This document shows positions 22,858-32,411 of a stretch of DNA of 64,000 bases, one piece after another; the stretch's first letter is position 1; each line of letters starts with the position of its first letter. This stretch comes from Diplonema papillatum. Its lineage: Eukaryota; Euglenozoa; Diplonemea; Diplonemida; Diplonemidae. The stretch is taken from positions 186,001-250,000 of the forward strand of contig JAPJBO010000052.1 in NCBI GenBank assembly GCA_030068145.1. Direction: 5' to 3'. The position numbers were made by a program, and so were the translations under genes. The notes under the pieces are model-generated. The model saw only the letters and a list, made by a program, of their open reading frames with translations. It ran no database searches and was not told where the DNA came from.

Positions 22858-23027
22858 TTTGGAGTGTAAGTTCGCTTAGGGATCCGGGATTTTAAAGTCT
22901 CCGGGTGACCATTGTCGTAAAGGTTCCTATAAGGTATAGTATGTTCGTGTGCGTATCGTATCTGCTGTAGTGGCAGTACGTGTACTTGTGCGTGTATCTT
23001 TGTTGCCTATTGCCGACGATTCGACTT
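22858..23027 (+). repeat. R1 variant (short-tail form)
   Basis: The head gtgtaagttcgcttagggat and the tctccgggtgaccattgtcg box match R1, but the tail (gtaaaggttcct, tatcgtatctgctgtagtgg, ttgttgcctattgccgac) matches only 59598-59745 and, in part, 45836-45925. Confidence 0.75.
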
Positions 23028-23529
23028 ATTTTAGCGCGCGCTCTTATTTCCTGTGTGCTTTGCCATTTCCATGTCTCTTTTTAGAGTTAAGGTTTTCCTG
23101 AAACCCGGCGCGCACGCGTGCGCATCCATCACTGCCATAGGGGTGGTCATAAGGGAGCACGAGTGCCTCTTCACCCGTGCAGGGAGCAGCACGTGACACA
23201 AACAAGAAGCCTTCTGCGTGTAGAGCTTTTGGTGCGGTACGAGTTTCTTGAGCCCTGTGGGCGTGCACATACTCGGTAACCAGCTCAACCGCGTTTCTAC
23301 GCAGTTGCCAGGACGGTGCGTCACATAGTATTCCATCCACAAAGAGCGGTTGAAGCATCGCAGTCATCCTGCTTGGTCGAATTACAAGCGTCGTCTTCAC
23401 GCGTGCCGCCGTTATTAGATGTAGGCTTCGGCGGGGTTCTGAGGTGTTGATGAGTCAGGCTGCAAGCAGCTGCCTGCAAGATCATCCATGCCGTGGCACG
23501 CTTCTGCCTCTGGCTGGCATGCGGTTTGG

Positions 23530-23650
23530 AAGACGATGGCTCGAGAGAGGCGATGACCTCTGGTAACACCTTTGGCATGGAAGTGGTCACAGACGCGAAT
23601 GCGGCGTCTGCAGTGGTGTGTGGTTTGCGTATATCGGACAGGGCGGCTGG
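23530..23650 (-). pseudogene. degenerate copy of an internal pyridoxal kinase segment
   Basis: The block gaagtggtcacagacgcgaa at about 23579, with a following tatcggacag, mirrors gaagtggtcgcagacacgga and tgtcggacag at about 24202-24260 in the kinase gene, and the flanking gcgatgacctctggtaac mirrors the kinase's acgtaatcaccactctgctc. On the minus strand the encoded ALSDI and VIASLE words line up with ALSDI and VITSLE of the kinase (residues 151-184). Many substitutions show it is old. It lies just past the kinase stop. Confidence 0.65.
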
Positions 23651-23661
23651 GTCAAGCGTCT

Positions 23662-24711
23662 TCACGCAGGGCCGCCGTTTGCGGGGGCAAGCGTTAGCGG
23701 GCGGGGCTTGAACGTGTCCGGGGGATTGATGATGTCGTCTCGCGCCTTGACCAGCTGCAACTCCTTCGCTGCCATGGCGCGCGACTTCGGGTTGACTACG
23801 GGCGAGACGGGATCGAACTTCGACGATGCGGAATCGAAAGAGCTGTTCAGGGCATTCGCCCCCGCCGCCTGACACGCGCTGTCGATGCAGGCGGCAGTCT
23901 TTTTGATGACAGCCTGCACGGTCCCCACAGCCTTGCTCATCGCATTGTCCAAGCCGGGCTCTAGAGCTACCCAGCCGAGGATGAGCGCCGACATTAGGTC
24001 GCCAGTCCCCGTGAAGTAGTGATCCAGCTTCGGTACCGTGATGATACTCCGCTGCGGTTCCTCCGGAGGAGTGACGGGGGTTATGGACGCGAGTTTCTGC
24101 TTTCGGATGCCGTGTGCCTCGGACGACACGATGGCCAGGGTGTCCTTGTACTCCGCAACCTCGAGGGACGTAATCACCACTCTGCTCACGCCTTTCGCGT
24201 GGAAGTGGTCGCAGACACGGATGGCGTCGTCGATGGTGTTAATTTTAATGTCGGACAGTGCTTCTGCCTCGAACTGGTTCGGTGTCAGAAGGTCAGCGTG
24301 CCGGATAAGCTCCTTGAAGAGGGGCAGCATTTCAGGGGACACGTACAGTTTGCCGTTGTCGCCGAGAACCGGATCGCACGTGTAAAAAAGCTTCGGGTTC
24401 AGCCCCCGCAACGTCTTGATCACATCTTCGATGCTGCTGAGAAGATCGGCGGACCCGATGTAACCCGTAAGCAAGTGCGTGTAACCATGTGCGAGACCGT
24501 TGTCCACCAAGCCCTGTACGATGTTGCGGAGGTCGCTTCCATCAAGTCGACTGCCTTTGAAGGAGGGGTACCCGGTATGGTTGCTGAAGTGCACTGTGTT
24601 CAGAACGTCCACCTCCACTCCCAGCAGCTGCAACGGGAAGGAAGCGCATTTGTTGCCCACGTAACCGTGGACCACGTGACTTTGCATGGAGAGCACCCGC
24701 GGCATGGCCAT
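23662..24711 (-). CDS. pyridoxal kinase
   Basis: An intact single-exon gene of 349 residues. It phosphorylates pyridoxal, pyridoxine or pyridoxamine with ATP in the B6 salvage pathway. The N-terminal LSMQSHVVHGYVGNKCASFP (7-26) and the FSNHTGYPSFKG segment (42-53) are pyridoxal kinase signatures. TGYIGS (82-87), DPVLGDNGKLYV (113-124), TPNQFEAEAL (143-152), VVITSLE (178-184) and the catalytic GTGD (235-238, Asp as general base) are all present. The C-terminal ELQLVKARDDIINP matches the family's last helix. It is about 35 residues longer than the human enzyme because of a Ser/Ala-rich insert around 278-310 and a Pro-rich tail. Two candidate ATGs lie two codons apart (24711 and 24705). A decayed copy of an internal part lies immediately downstream. 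Confidence 0.96.
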   Translation of the reverse strand: MAMPRVLSMQSHVVHGYVGNKCASFPLQLLGVEVDVLNTVHFSNHTGYPSFKGSRLDGSDLRNIVQGLVDNGLAHGYTHLLTGYIGSADLLSSIEDVIKTLRGLNPKLFYTCDPVLGDNGKLYVSPEMLPLFKELIRHADLLTPNQFEAEALSDIKINTIDDAIRVCDHFHAKGVSRVVITSLEVAEYKDTLAIVSSEAHGIRKQKLASITPVTPPEEPQRSIITVPKLDHYFTGTGDLMSALILGWVALEPGLDNAMSKAVGTVQAVIKKTAACIDSACQAAGANALNSSFDSASSKFDPVSPVVNPKSRAMAAKELQLVKARDDIINPPDTFKPRPLTLAPANGGPA

Positions 24712-26208
24712 GGCGTTCCGTTCCCCTTTCTATCCGTCCTCGGGGGGCAGGGCCGATCCCACCAACCCAGTTCCTAGCGTTATTGGTGGATTAGAAGGTC
24801 GGTATTTTAAAGTCTCCGGTTGACCGTAGAGGCTTGGGTAAGGAGGGGGGTTGAGAGGGTTGAAAAGTGAGAGGGTGCTGCTCGTTTCGGGTGATGTGTC
24901 ACTCCGCTGTCAAAAACTTGCCGTGACACCTATGACCATGGCTTCCGATGTTTTTCGGCTCAAATTTAACTCACATGCGGAACGTGCGGAAAAGGTCCAA
25001 GAAGGTGCGGGAAAAAAACGTTTCCGAGTTTCATGCAGGAGGGGCACAAGCTCTAGAACAGGGTTCAGGGTGTACCTGGTAGAGTCAACTTGCCATATTT
25101 GGGTCGCCAAGTTCACATCCGCACCACATTCGCTCATCCTTTGCGGGCTTCGTGGTTTTGTGCGGTTGGCGGCTTATGCATCATTTTGCTTTGTTCATCC
25201 GTCGGCTCGCGTCAGTGTTAAGGTCGTGAGCCGACGACACGACCACCAATGGCCGCAAGCGACATTGAATGCGATCTGTGGTGAAGCCAATTAACAACCG
25301 AAAGTATAGCGGAGAAAAGCGTGTGTCGGCGCTGTACGCAACGCCGTAAAGACACGGCCGAGAGCACGTGAAGCGGGCAAGGGCTAGACGTGGCCCGCCT
25401 GGTCGGACAAAAGAGAGGGGGAGGTGAACTGCGGAGAGACGGAAAGATTTGCGCTCCTTGCGAGCCGCTGTATTACTTTGTGAAGAGGAGGTGGTTGCGG
25501 TGGCTGCATTTGGGAAAGTGCGAGTGGCACTTGTTTGGACCAACTTAACGCCGCGCTTTTCGGCTATCAGAAATAGCTTTCCCGCTGGAATGTTGCAGGA
25601 TTGTACTGGGTGGGGATGTGCACTGGCGACCGTTCCCCGGTGGTTCTATCTGCGGGCTTCTCACGAAAATGCACTATAGAAGTAGTAGTAGTTTGAACTT
25701 GATATGCAGCAACAATCTGAGACGATGGACTGCAGAAGCCGCTACAGACTACCTCTTTGCACGCGTCGTGTCATGCTTCGTAGCAGGAGGTGGCGTTCTC
25801 ATTCGGGAGCACAGTCTGGAAGACGAACGGGGCAACAAACAAACGAGTGATCCAAAGCGGCAACCTGGGCGGGTGGTCCGATCCGAGCGCAAACAGCGGC
25901 AGTGGCACGTCGGCAGCAAAGATGGTCCGCAGAGAAGCTCAAGCGTCGTCCGTACACGCGGGTCCACGTTTGAGAATCTTCGTAAGAGCAACAGGCACTG
26001 CGAATCTAGGGTAGGCACGAGACAGTGATCTGGTGCCTGCCGTGCGGTGGAAAAAGACAGGCGCTTCGGGCTGATTGTGCGCGCCGGTTGATCGGTTTCC
26101 CACTTGTACGGTGTCGTTTTCAGGTAAGGAATTCCGATGAACCACAAACGTCTTTTTAGCCTGCACAATACATTGAAGGGCAACCCGCAAGATTGTTAGT
26201 ACAAGGAA
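24712..26208. other. intergenic with R1, H, G and R2 repeats
   Basis: An R1 scrap (attttaaagtctccggttga) is at 24803-24835. Bases 25680-25735 match repeat H (tttgaacttgatatgcagca) and 25735-25925 repeat G. R2 follows at 26051. Nothing coding is recognised. Confidence 0.55.
26051..26202 (-). repeat. R2 repeat, reverse orientation
   Basis: It starts aaaaagacaggcgcttcggg and ends gattgttagtac. The word ttttcaggtaagg lies at 26117-26129. It ends a few bases before the partial phosphoesterase copy. Confidence 0.85.
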
Positions 26209-26552
26209 GTCGCACGACACGGCTGACGACGAGCCTTGGGAGAGTTCAGCCGGGGTATTGCTGCCGCCGCACGCGGGTGTGCCGCGAGACGAAGTGGATC
26301 CGCGACTTCATCGAGTACACGCGGGCGGCCCCGTGCTGGTCCGCGCAGAGGAGGAAGCTGGCCACGTCGTCCGCGCCGCGGACGTCCGTGTACAGGTGCA
26401 CCGGGACGTAGGTGGCGGCCGACGGCCGCCCCCGGATCCTCGCAGGAGCACCACGCGACGAGTACTCGAGGATAGCTAGCAGCGATCGGCTGACGGATTA
26501 CCGCGGTAGGGGAGAAACACGCTGCTTAGATGGCGTCTTCGATGGCCGCGAA
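26209..26552 (-). pseudogene. partial copy of the phosphoesterase gene 3' end
   Basis: Bases 26209-26470 repeat 26814-27075 almost exactly, including the stop codon and the DNA after it. From about 26475 to 26552 the match continues with several small deletions (for example near acacgctgcttagatggcgt). It covers roughly the last 110 codons of the parent. It is separated from the parent by an R2 scrap (26553-26635) and the R3 MITE. Confidence 0.9.
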
Positions 26553-26635
26553 CTGTATTTACCACGTGCCATTTTCTGGTAAGGAACTCTGTCGTCGGAA
26601 TCACCAAAACACGTAGCTTACTTCGTTTTAGCCTC
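26553..26635 (-). repeat. R2 repeat fragment
   Basis: It contains tttaccacgtgccattttct, then ggtaaggaactctg and caccaaaacacgta, matching the central part of R2. The CAG before GTAAGG is CTG here. Confidence 0.6.
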
Positions 26636-26807
26636 TAGTAAAGGGGGGGGGGGTCGAATAATAACAGTTATTTGACACACGTCTGGTTGTCTAAAAACAC
26701 TACCACTACCGGATCCTGCTACTGTTCGGCTACCCGGAACTTTTTTTAGTATTCGACAAATCGAATGATAACACAGGTGTTCTTATTCGACCCCCCCCCC
26801 TTTACTA
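26636..26807. mobile_element. R3 MITE, best copy
   Basis: 172 bp with terminal inverted repeats: tagtaaagggggggggg, tcgaataa at the left and ttattcga, ccccccccccctttacta at the right. Related copies are at 1088-1247, 41256-41570 and partly 41700-41790. It has no coding capacity. It sits exactly between the two copies of the phosphoesterase 3' end. Confidence 0.85.
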
Positions 26808-26848
26808 AATAGTCGCACGACACAGCTGACGACGAGCCTTGGGAGAGT

Positions 26849-28102
26849 TCAGCCGGGGTATTGCTGCCGCCGCACGCGGGTGTGCCGCGAGACGAAGTGG
26901 ATCCGCGACTTCATCGAGTACACGTGGGCGGCCCCGTGCTGGTCCGCGCAGAGGAGGAAGCTGGCCACGTCGTCCGCGCCGCGGACGTCCGTGTACAGGT
27001 GCACCGGGACGTAGGTGGCGGCCGACGGCGCCCCCGGATCCTCGCAGGAGCACCACGCGACGAGTACCCGAGGGTACCTGGCGGCGATCCGGCTGACGGA
27101 TACCGCGGTAGTGGAGTGGCCGAACACGGCCACGGCAAACAGGGCGTCGCCCGCTGCTTGGATGGCCTCTTGGATGGCCGCGACGTCGGAGTCCCGGCGT
27201 TGCGCGGCGACGGCAAGCTTTTGGACTTCGAAAAAGTCGAGCAGCTGCCGGGAAACGAACGAAGCCAGCCGCGGGTCTCGCGCGGCTTCATCCTGCTCGC
27301 TGACGAGCAGCAGCCTGTTTTTCCGCCGCCCCGCCGGCAACAGAAGGCCGTCGGCTCCCGGCGGGCAGACCACCGCCTTCGGGAAGTCTACCACGACGGG
27401 CAAGTTCGTGGGGTTGTACTGCCCATCGAGGATCGAGCAGCACACCGACGGGAGGACCGCGGCGTCCACGACGCACCGCGAGAGCCCGTAGCACCAGTGC
27501 AGGTGCCCGCAGAGGTGTAATCGCGCGCCACTCGCTTTGATCTTTCCGACCAGCGTCGGTTCGACGCACCACTTGTTGTGCCCCTTCGCGAAAAAGACGC
27601 CGTGGGACACGACCACGTCCGCCTGGCCGGCCGCCAGGCTGTCCCACATGCCCCGCGGATCCGGGGTTTGCCAGGCTGAATTTCGCGAGGTGCCGACGCT
27701 GTGCGGGGATCCAAAGAAGCGGATGCCCTGCACCGTCTCGAACTGGTTTTCGAGGTACACGGCGCGGTCCGGGAGGCAGCCGCGGACGGCGGCCGCGCCC
27801 GCCTGCAGCAAGTGCGCGTCGTGGTTGCCGCCGATGAGGACGATGTCCTTGTGGGGCTGCGCCCGCAGCCAGCCCGCGAAGGCGGCGAACTGTGCGGCGG
27901 CTTCGTCGCGTGCGACGGAGCCGCTGCGCATCAGGACGTCGCCGCAGTGGACGAGCACGTCGCCGGCGGGCACGGCCACCTGCTGCTCCATCAGATGCGT
28001 GTCGCTCACGCACGCCAGCCGCACGCACCCGGGGACGCGGTCCACCGAGCTCTCGACGGTCAGCACCCGCTCTGCGGGTCCGAGGTAGTTGAACGCGGGC
28101 AT
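26849..28102 (-). CDS. calcineurin-like metallophosphoesterase, MPPED type
   Basis: A single-exon gene of 417 residues. The metal-binding motifs are complete and in order: SDTH (33-36), GDVLVHCGD (47-55), GNHD (92-95), SHG (166-168) and GHLH (199-202). Order and spacing resemble MPPED1/MPPED2-type phosphodiesterases. The substrate cannot be told from sequence. Residues from about 255 to 417 form a second, Ala-rich region that I do not recognise in this family; it is well coded (GC-rich third positions) and seems part of the protein. The ATG at 28102 precedes PAFNYLGPAERVL. Partial copies lie at the 3' side (26209-26552) and the 5' side (28430-28822 and 28934-29085), the former two with small deletions, so the region has been duplicated several times. 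Confidence 0.9.
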   Translation of the reverse strand: MPAFNYLGPAERVLTVESSVDRVPGCVRLACVSDTHLMEQQVAVPAGDVLVHCGDVLMRSGSVARDEAAAQFAAFAGWLRAQPHKDIVLIGGNHDAHLLQAGAAAVRGCLPDRAVYLENQFETVQGIRFFGSPHSVGTSRNSAWQTPDPRGMWDSLAAGQADVVVSHGVFFAKGHNKWCVEPTLVGKIKASGARLHLCGHLHWCYGLSRCVVDAAVLPSVCCSILDGQYNPTNLPVVVDFPKAVVCPPGADGLLLPAGRRKNRLLLVSEQDEAARDPRLASFVSRQLLDFFEVQKLAVAAQRRDSDVAAIQEAIQAAGDALFAVAVFGHSTTAVSVSRIAARYPRVLVAWCSCEDPGAPSAATYVPVHLYTDVRGADDVASFLLCADQHGAAHVYSMKSRIHFVSRHTRVRRQQYPG

Positions 28103-28429
28103 GAATATAGTTTCGTGTTTCCGACGGCGAACGCCGGTCTTTCGGTCTTTTATTTGTGCAGGTTTCGTTGCTTGTTTTCTCGTATTTTTCGTGTCGGGTG
28201 TTTGTTTGAAAGGGAAACCTGAAATGGGTACTTGGAGTCTAGCCTTGCCAAAAGCGTTGAGTAGTATTAGAGGGTTCCAGTTCCTGGTAGCTACAAGTGT
28301 TCGATCGGACAGGGCCGTGATGATACCACTGGATGGATTATGACTGAATGTCTCTCAGCCAGAACGTCTCGGACCACGACTCGTCTCGGCGAGCGCAGTC
28401 AGGCCGCGGGCGGCGACGCGTGCGACGGA

Positions 28430-28822
28430 GCCTGGCTGGATTTCCGGAGGTGCCGACGCTGTACGGGGATCCCGCCGTCGCGAACTGGTTTTCGAGGTAC
28501 ACGGCGCGGTCCGGGAGGCAGCCGCGGACGGCGGCCGCCCCCGCCTGCAGCAAGTGCGCGTCGTGGTTGCCGCCGATGAGGATGATGTCCTTGTGGGGCC
28601 CGCGAAGGCGGCGAACTGTGCGGCGGCTTCGTCGCGTGCGACGGAGCCGCTGCGCATCAGGACGTCGCCGCAGTGGACGAGCACGTCGCCGGCGGGCACG
28701 GCCACCTGCTCCTCCATCAGATGCGTGTCGCTCACGCACGCCAGCCGCACGCACCCGGGGACGCGGTCCACCGAGCTCTCGACGGTCAGCACCCGCTCTG
28801 CGGGGCCGTTGAACGCGGGCAT
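28430..28822 (-). pseudogene. partial copy of the phosphoesterase 5' half
   Basis: It corresponds to 27672-28102 of the parent with deletions near 28485 and 28600, and keeps the ATG (MPAFNGPAERVL) and the SDTH and GD motifs. The frame breaks after the GGNHD region. It lacks the C-terminal half, so it cannot be a working enzyme. Confidence 0.88.
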
Positions 28823-28829
28823 TATGTAG

Positions 28830-28900
28830 AGTGAGCGTTCGCTTGAAACTCCGGGGTTTTAAAGTCACCAGGCGACCTTCTATTCGGGTTTCCGACGGTA
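28830..28900 (+). repeat. R1 head fragment
   Basis: It reads gtgagcgttcgcttgaaact, then ttttaaagtcaccaggcgacc, an R1-type head. It is followed by a ggtttccgacgg and agtctttcggt stretch that also lies just upstream of the intact phosphoesterase (28117-28150). Confidence 0.6.
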
Positions 28901-28933
28901 ACCACCAGTCTTTCGGTCCTGTATTTGTGGAAC

Positions 28934-29085
28934 GTCGCCGCAGTGGACGAGCACGTCGCCGGCAGGCACGGCCACCTGCTGCACCATCAGGTGCGTGTCG
29001 CTCACGAACGCCAGCCGCACGCACCCAGGACGCGGCCCACCGAGCTCTCGACGGTTAGCACCCGCTCTGCGGGTCCGAGATAGTT
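28934..29085 (-). pseudogene. second partial copy of the phosphoesterase 5' end
   Basis: It matches 27938-28088 of the parent with few changes. It lacks the start codon region of the parent and is an isolated fragment of about 50 codons. Confidence 0.85.
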
Positions 29086-29220
29086 GTTTTTTGCTTTTGT
29101 AGCGTTTATTGTGGTGGAAAGGTTCGGTGTGGTGTTTTCGTTCGGGTCTCTGACCATCAAGGTTTGTTTGAGCAACACGAACTCCGTAGGTCTCGTCAAC
29201 GATTGTTGCACGAATTCAAG

Positions 29221-29352
29221 AAAAAGACAAGCCCGTTTTGTTTGTGCGTGTCGGTTGACCGTTTTTCTACTTGTGCGTTCTGTTCGCCCTTCTATTTTCA
29301 GGTTCGGAGTTCTGGTCGATCACCAAAACGCGCTTGCCTACGTCTTTTGGCT
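29221..29352 (-). repeat. R2 repeat, diverged copy
   Basis: It starts aaaaagacaagcccgttttg and ends with tgcctacgtctttt. The splice-like word has changed to ttttcaggttcgg at about 29296. Confidence 0.7.
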
Positions 29353-30388
29353 GTTGGTGCTGAAAAAACAAAAGAACCCGGAGCAGATTGATCAGGCACG
29401 TGTTGGACACGAGGCAAGTGGGAAGGGTCGCAGCAACCTCGCGGCGTGAGCAGCAGCTCGCTGCACCTGATAGTGAGCGGAAGTCTTTGCTACGATGCAT
29501 CGTGCGGAGTTGATTTCGATGTATTTGTCCTTACATTACCTTCTGTCGATACAGTGGGGCAACACTCCTACTCTCAGACTAGACTGTCAGAAATTCGCCT
29601 CGGTCCCCTGAAAAGGTTGTTCCATTTGTGTTCACTATGCGAGCTTATGAGCCAGCGTGGACCGGCCATCTTCGAGCGGCTTCCTCCAAATTCTTTCTGC
29701 TCACCTGATGCGGGCGTTGCATCTAAAAGGCTATGCCACTAAAGAGTCTAGTGATCATCGTCCCTCCCCCCGACGGATGCCTGTGTCACTAACGGGGGAG
29801 ATGTGTCAGGCTGCTGGTTGGATGGTAGCATGCAGCTCGCGTGGGGCGATGAATCTTGCCAGAGGGCCACCACCTGGGGGTGGCACTTCTCGGGCAAAAC
29901 AATGGGGACAGCTGGGGCCATCGGATCTCTGCCAAGGAACACAGGTGCCAGCGGCCACCTGAGGCTTTGAGGGTTGGTTGCAGTAGAGGTGTTCCCAGCC
30001 ACCTAGAGATACAGGGGTTTCCGAGTGTTAAGTCCCGCTGGAGGCCCGACTTTCCGTATGGCGGCCGCAATAAGACGTAAAGTTGAAAGGTGATGCTGGC
30101 TACATGGCTAGCCCCCTTCAACCCGACAAGTCGTAAGTTGCGCAAAAATATCATAAGGACCAGTTGATGACACGTCGCGTGGTTTCAACTTATGCTGGAG
30201 ATGGTTTTCGCGGCTTTTATGACCGGGTACACATCGAAGCCGTGCTGTCACTCAAACGCTCTGCAGTCTGCATTGTAATTGGAGACGCAGGAAACCTTCT
30301 CTTGGGCATATCTGCCCAAGTTGTGATACTGCACTCGAAGAAGTGCGGCTGCAGTCTGCACCAAGGCTTGGAGACCAGACGGAAAGTC
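29353..30388. other. region downstream of the cyclin gene, nothing certain
   Basis: Short overlapping frames are present on both strands (29657-30154) without domains. A weak similarity (tatgctggagatgg, then ttcgcggctt) at 30189-30225 to 30474-30500 in the cyclin gene may be another decayed duplicate. Confidence 0.4.
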
Positions 30389-31219
30389 TCAACGCAGAAC
30401 CGAGCGCAGCGCCTTCGGCAGCTGTTTTCGTGCACCGAGGTCCTTGTACCTTGGTGGGACAGTCTCGGTGTACATGCTGGAGATGCTCTTTGCGGCTTCG
30501 ATGAGGTCGACTGTCTGCACGTCGAAAATGTGCCACCAGTCGTCCGGCAGCGGAATATCATGCTGCCGGGCGGCCAGGTACAGGCACGTCGCTGCGAGCA
30601 CGTTGGACGTGAACCGGCAGTGCACCGTCAGCCGGAACGAGTCGCAGGCAATCGCCCACGCCGTCTGCGCGACGTCCTTCTTCTTCCCGCCGAACGCCGG
30701 GCCGATGATCTCGCAGAACAGGACCACGTGGCTCAGCGGCCGGGGGGTCGCGAGCTGGTACCCCAGGGTTCGGAGCGTCGTTTTTTCGGCCAAAATCACC
30801 GCATCACGGTACTCGGCGTAGAGCTCCGAAGAGAAGTCGAGCGACGGGGGGACGGCCTCAGTCTGCGACCGCCGCGCGAGCACACGGTGGAAGACGGCGA
30901 GGAGGTCCTTTATGAGGGTCTGGCAGTCTTCGAGGGTCAAGGCGAGGGACAGGCAGGCCACGGCCGTCAGGTGGACGTCCGCGTTTCGCAGGCTCTCGTT
31001 GAAGTAGTACCGGTGGAACAGCACCCGGGCCCTCCCGCTGACCGCGGCCGAGCAGCTGAGGAGCACCGACGCGTCGCGGATCACGTCGCAGCCGTAGGCC
31101 CGCTGTTCCCACTCGTCGTCCGCCGACACGCCGTCGCCGCCCGACGGGGTCGCCACGAGCCGCCCGTGGGGCAGCAGGTGCTGCAGCTCGTCTTCGCTGC
31201 CAGCTAACGGCGGCGGCAT
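30389..31219 (-). CDS. cyclin L-like transcriptional cyclin
   Basis: An intact single-exon gene of 276 residues with two cyclin folds. Fold 1 (about 40-152) includes VLFHRYYFNESLRNADVHLT and the conserved ERRIL-like AEKTTLRTLGYQL. Fold 2 (about 156-252) includes AWAIACDSFRLTVHCRFTSN and CLYLAARQHDIPLP followed by WWHIF. These words match cyclin L and its relatives (K, T), which partner CDKs that act on RNA polymerase II or splicing. It ends soon after fold 2 and lacks the Arg-Ser tail of animal cyclin L. One oddity is the LASKIEE-type motif of fold 1, which reads LALTLED here, so the Lys that normally contacts the CDK is replaced by Thr. The ATG at 31219 is followed by PPPLAGSEDEL. A 36 bp scrap of this gene recurs at 41680-41715. 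Confidence 0.9.
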   Translation of the reverse strand: MPPPLAGSEDELQHLLPHGRLVATPSGGDGVSADDEWEQRAYGCDVIRDASVLLSCSAAVSGRARVLFHRYYFNESLRNADVHLTAVACLSLALTLEDCQTLIKDLLAVFHRVLARRSQTEAVPPSLDFSSELYAEYRDAVILAEKTTLRTLGYQLATPRPLSHVVLFCEIIGPAFGGKKKDVAQTAWAIACDSFRLTVHCRFTSNVLAATCLYLAARQHDIPLPDDWWHIFDVQTVDLIEAAKSISSMYTETVPPRYKDLGARKQLPKALRSVLR

Positions 31220-31404
31220 GCCCCCCGCTTCCTTCCCATGCCCCTGCGCATTTTGATAAACGAGGAGGGGGGGGGTTATAGGGGGGGGTCAAAAGGTCTT
31301 TTTTTGCGTCAAAATGGTGACATCTTCAGCCTGTAGACTTAACGGCAGTTTAAGGCTAAAAAAACATGCAACCCGCCTCAGAAATGCCCGGAAACGTGTT
31401 TTTA
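31220..31404. other. upstream region of the cyclin gene
   Basis: It holds a G-run (31262-31290) that reads as C-rich on the gene strand and a T-run. No element is recognised. Confidence 0.4.
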
Positions 31405-31590
31405 GAGTTAAAGTTCGCTTGAAATTCCGGGGTTTTAGGGTCTCCGTGTGACCGTTCATGAATGGGTTCTCTTAGAGCAAGAAAGGGCTATGTGATTACG
31501 GGTTGTATATTGCGTGCACGCTTTCGTTATGGGTTATGGCTAGCCATGTCCGGGACTGTTCGTGACCGACACCAAGTACATTCCTTCGTG
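31405..31590 (+). repeat. R1 dispersed repeat, long form
   Basis: Head gagttaaagttcgcttgaaa, middle box tctccgtgtgaccgttcatg, later gggttatggctagccatg, end accaagtacattccttcgtg. It is nearly identical to the copies at 1313, 49148 and 51284. Confidence 0.9.
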
Positions 31591-32411
31591 CGAAAAACGA
31601 TGCGGATTGCAATTGGAATAGGTCGGCGTGCGAGCGTTGTCGGATGATGTCGGCCGGAGGTAGGCGTGGGTCCGTTATGAAAGCGTCGTTGCTTGAAGTT
31701 TAGGCAAGTGGTGGTGGTGCTTGGGACGGCTTTTGGGGGAAGTTTCATGGAAAATGGCTGTATTAGTTGATGGTTTTAGGGTGGACACCGTTTGGTACCG
31801 GCTAGCAGCCTGTGGGTGTGCTTCACTGTTCATACCATGCAAAGATGAGACTACAGTCACGTACAGGCAGCCACAAATGGAAGCAACAAAAGGGCGAACG
31901 ACACTCAGGAGGAAGGCAGCTATGAACGTTGCTCGTCTGGATGGTTAACAACGTCCCAAACGTCCCAAAAGGTTCTCTGGGTCTTGCGCAAGCTGAGGTG
32001 TTGTTGACACCGCAGGCAGCAGCTCTTCCCCGACCTTCTGCTGAGAGAGCGATATTCACAAAGTTCGATGTCTTTCCGAGAAAAACAATGAGATGCTCTC
32101 ATCCGTCGTGGAATTTTCCAGATCCCAACGTTTTTGTTGAAGGGATGCACGCGACAGTATCTTTTATTCAAGTTCGCCTTTCGTACACCACCCCGAAGGG
32201 GTCGCATTGCACACGCACGGAAGACAATACTGGTCACCGGGTTGTATCTCTGGTACCTAACCCCAACGCACGTTGAGCTTGAACAAAAATAGAAAACTGG
32301 ACTTGAACGAGCGCACTCACCTAACTTGACAACTGCATGGCTCGATCCCTTCTTGGTCAACAAACGTGCAAGCTCTCTTTCATCGTCTTCATCAACGACT
32401 TAAGCTTTGCC
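31591..32411. other. intergenic, nothing recognised
   Basis: Frames on both strands overlap and carry no known domain. No strong repeat was noticed. Confidence 0.4.
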
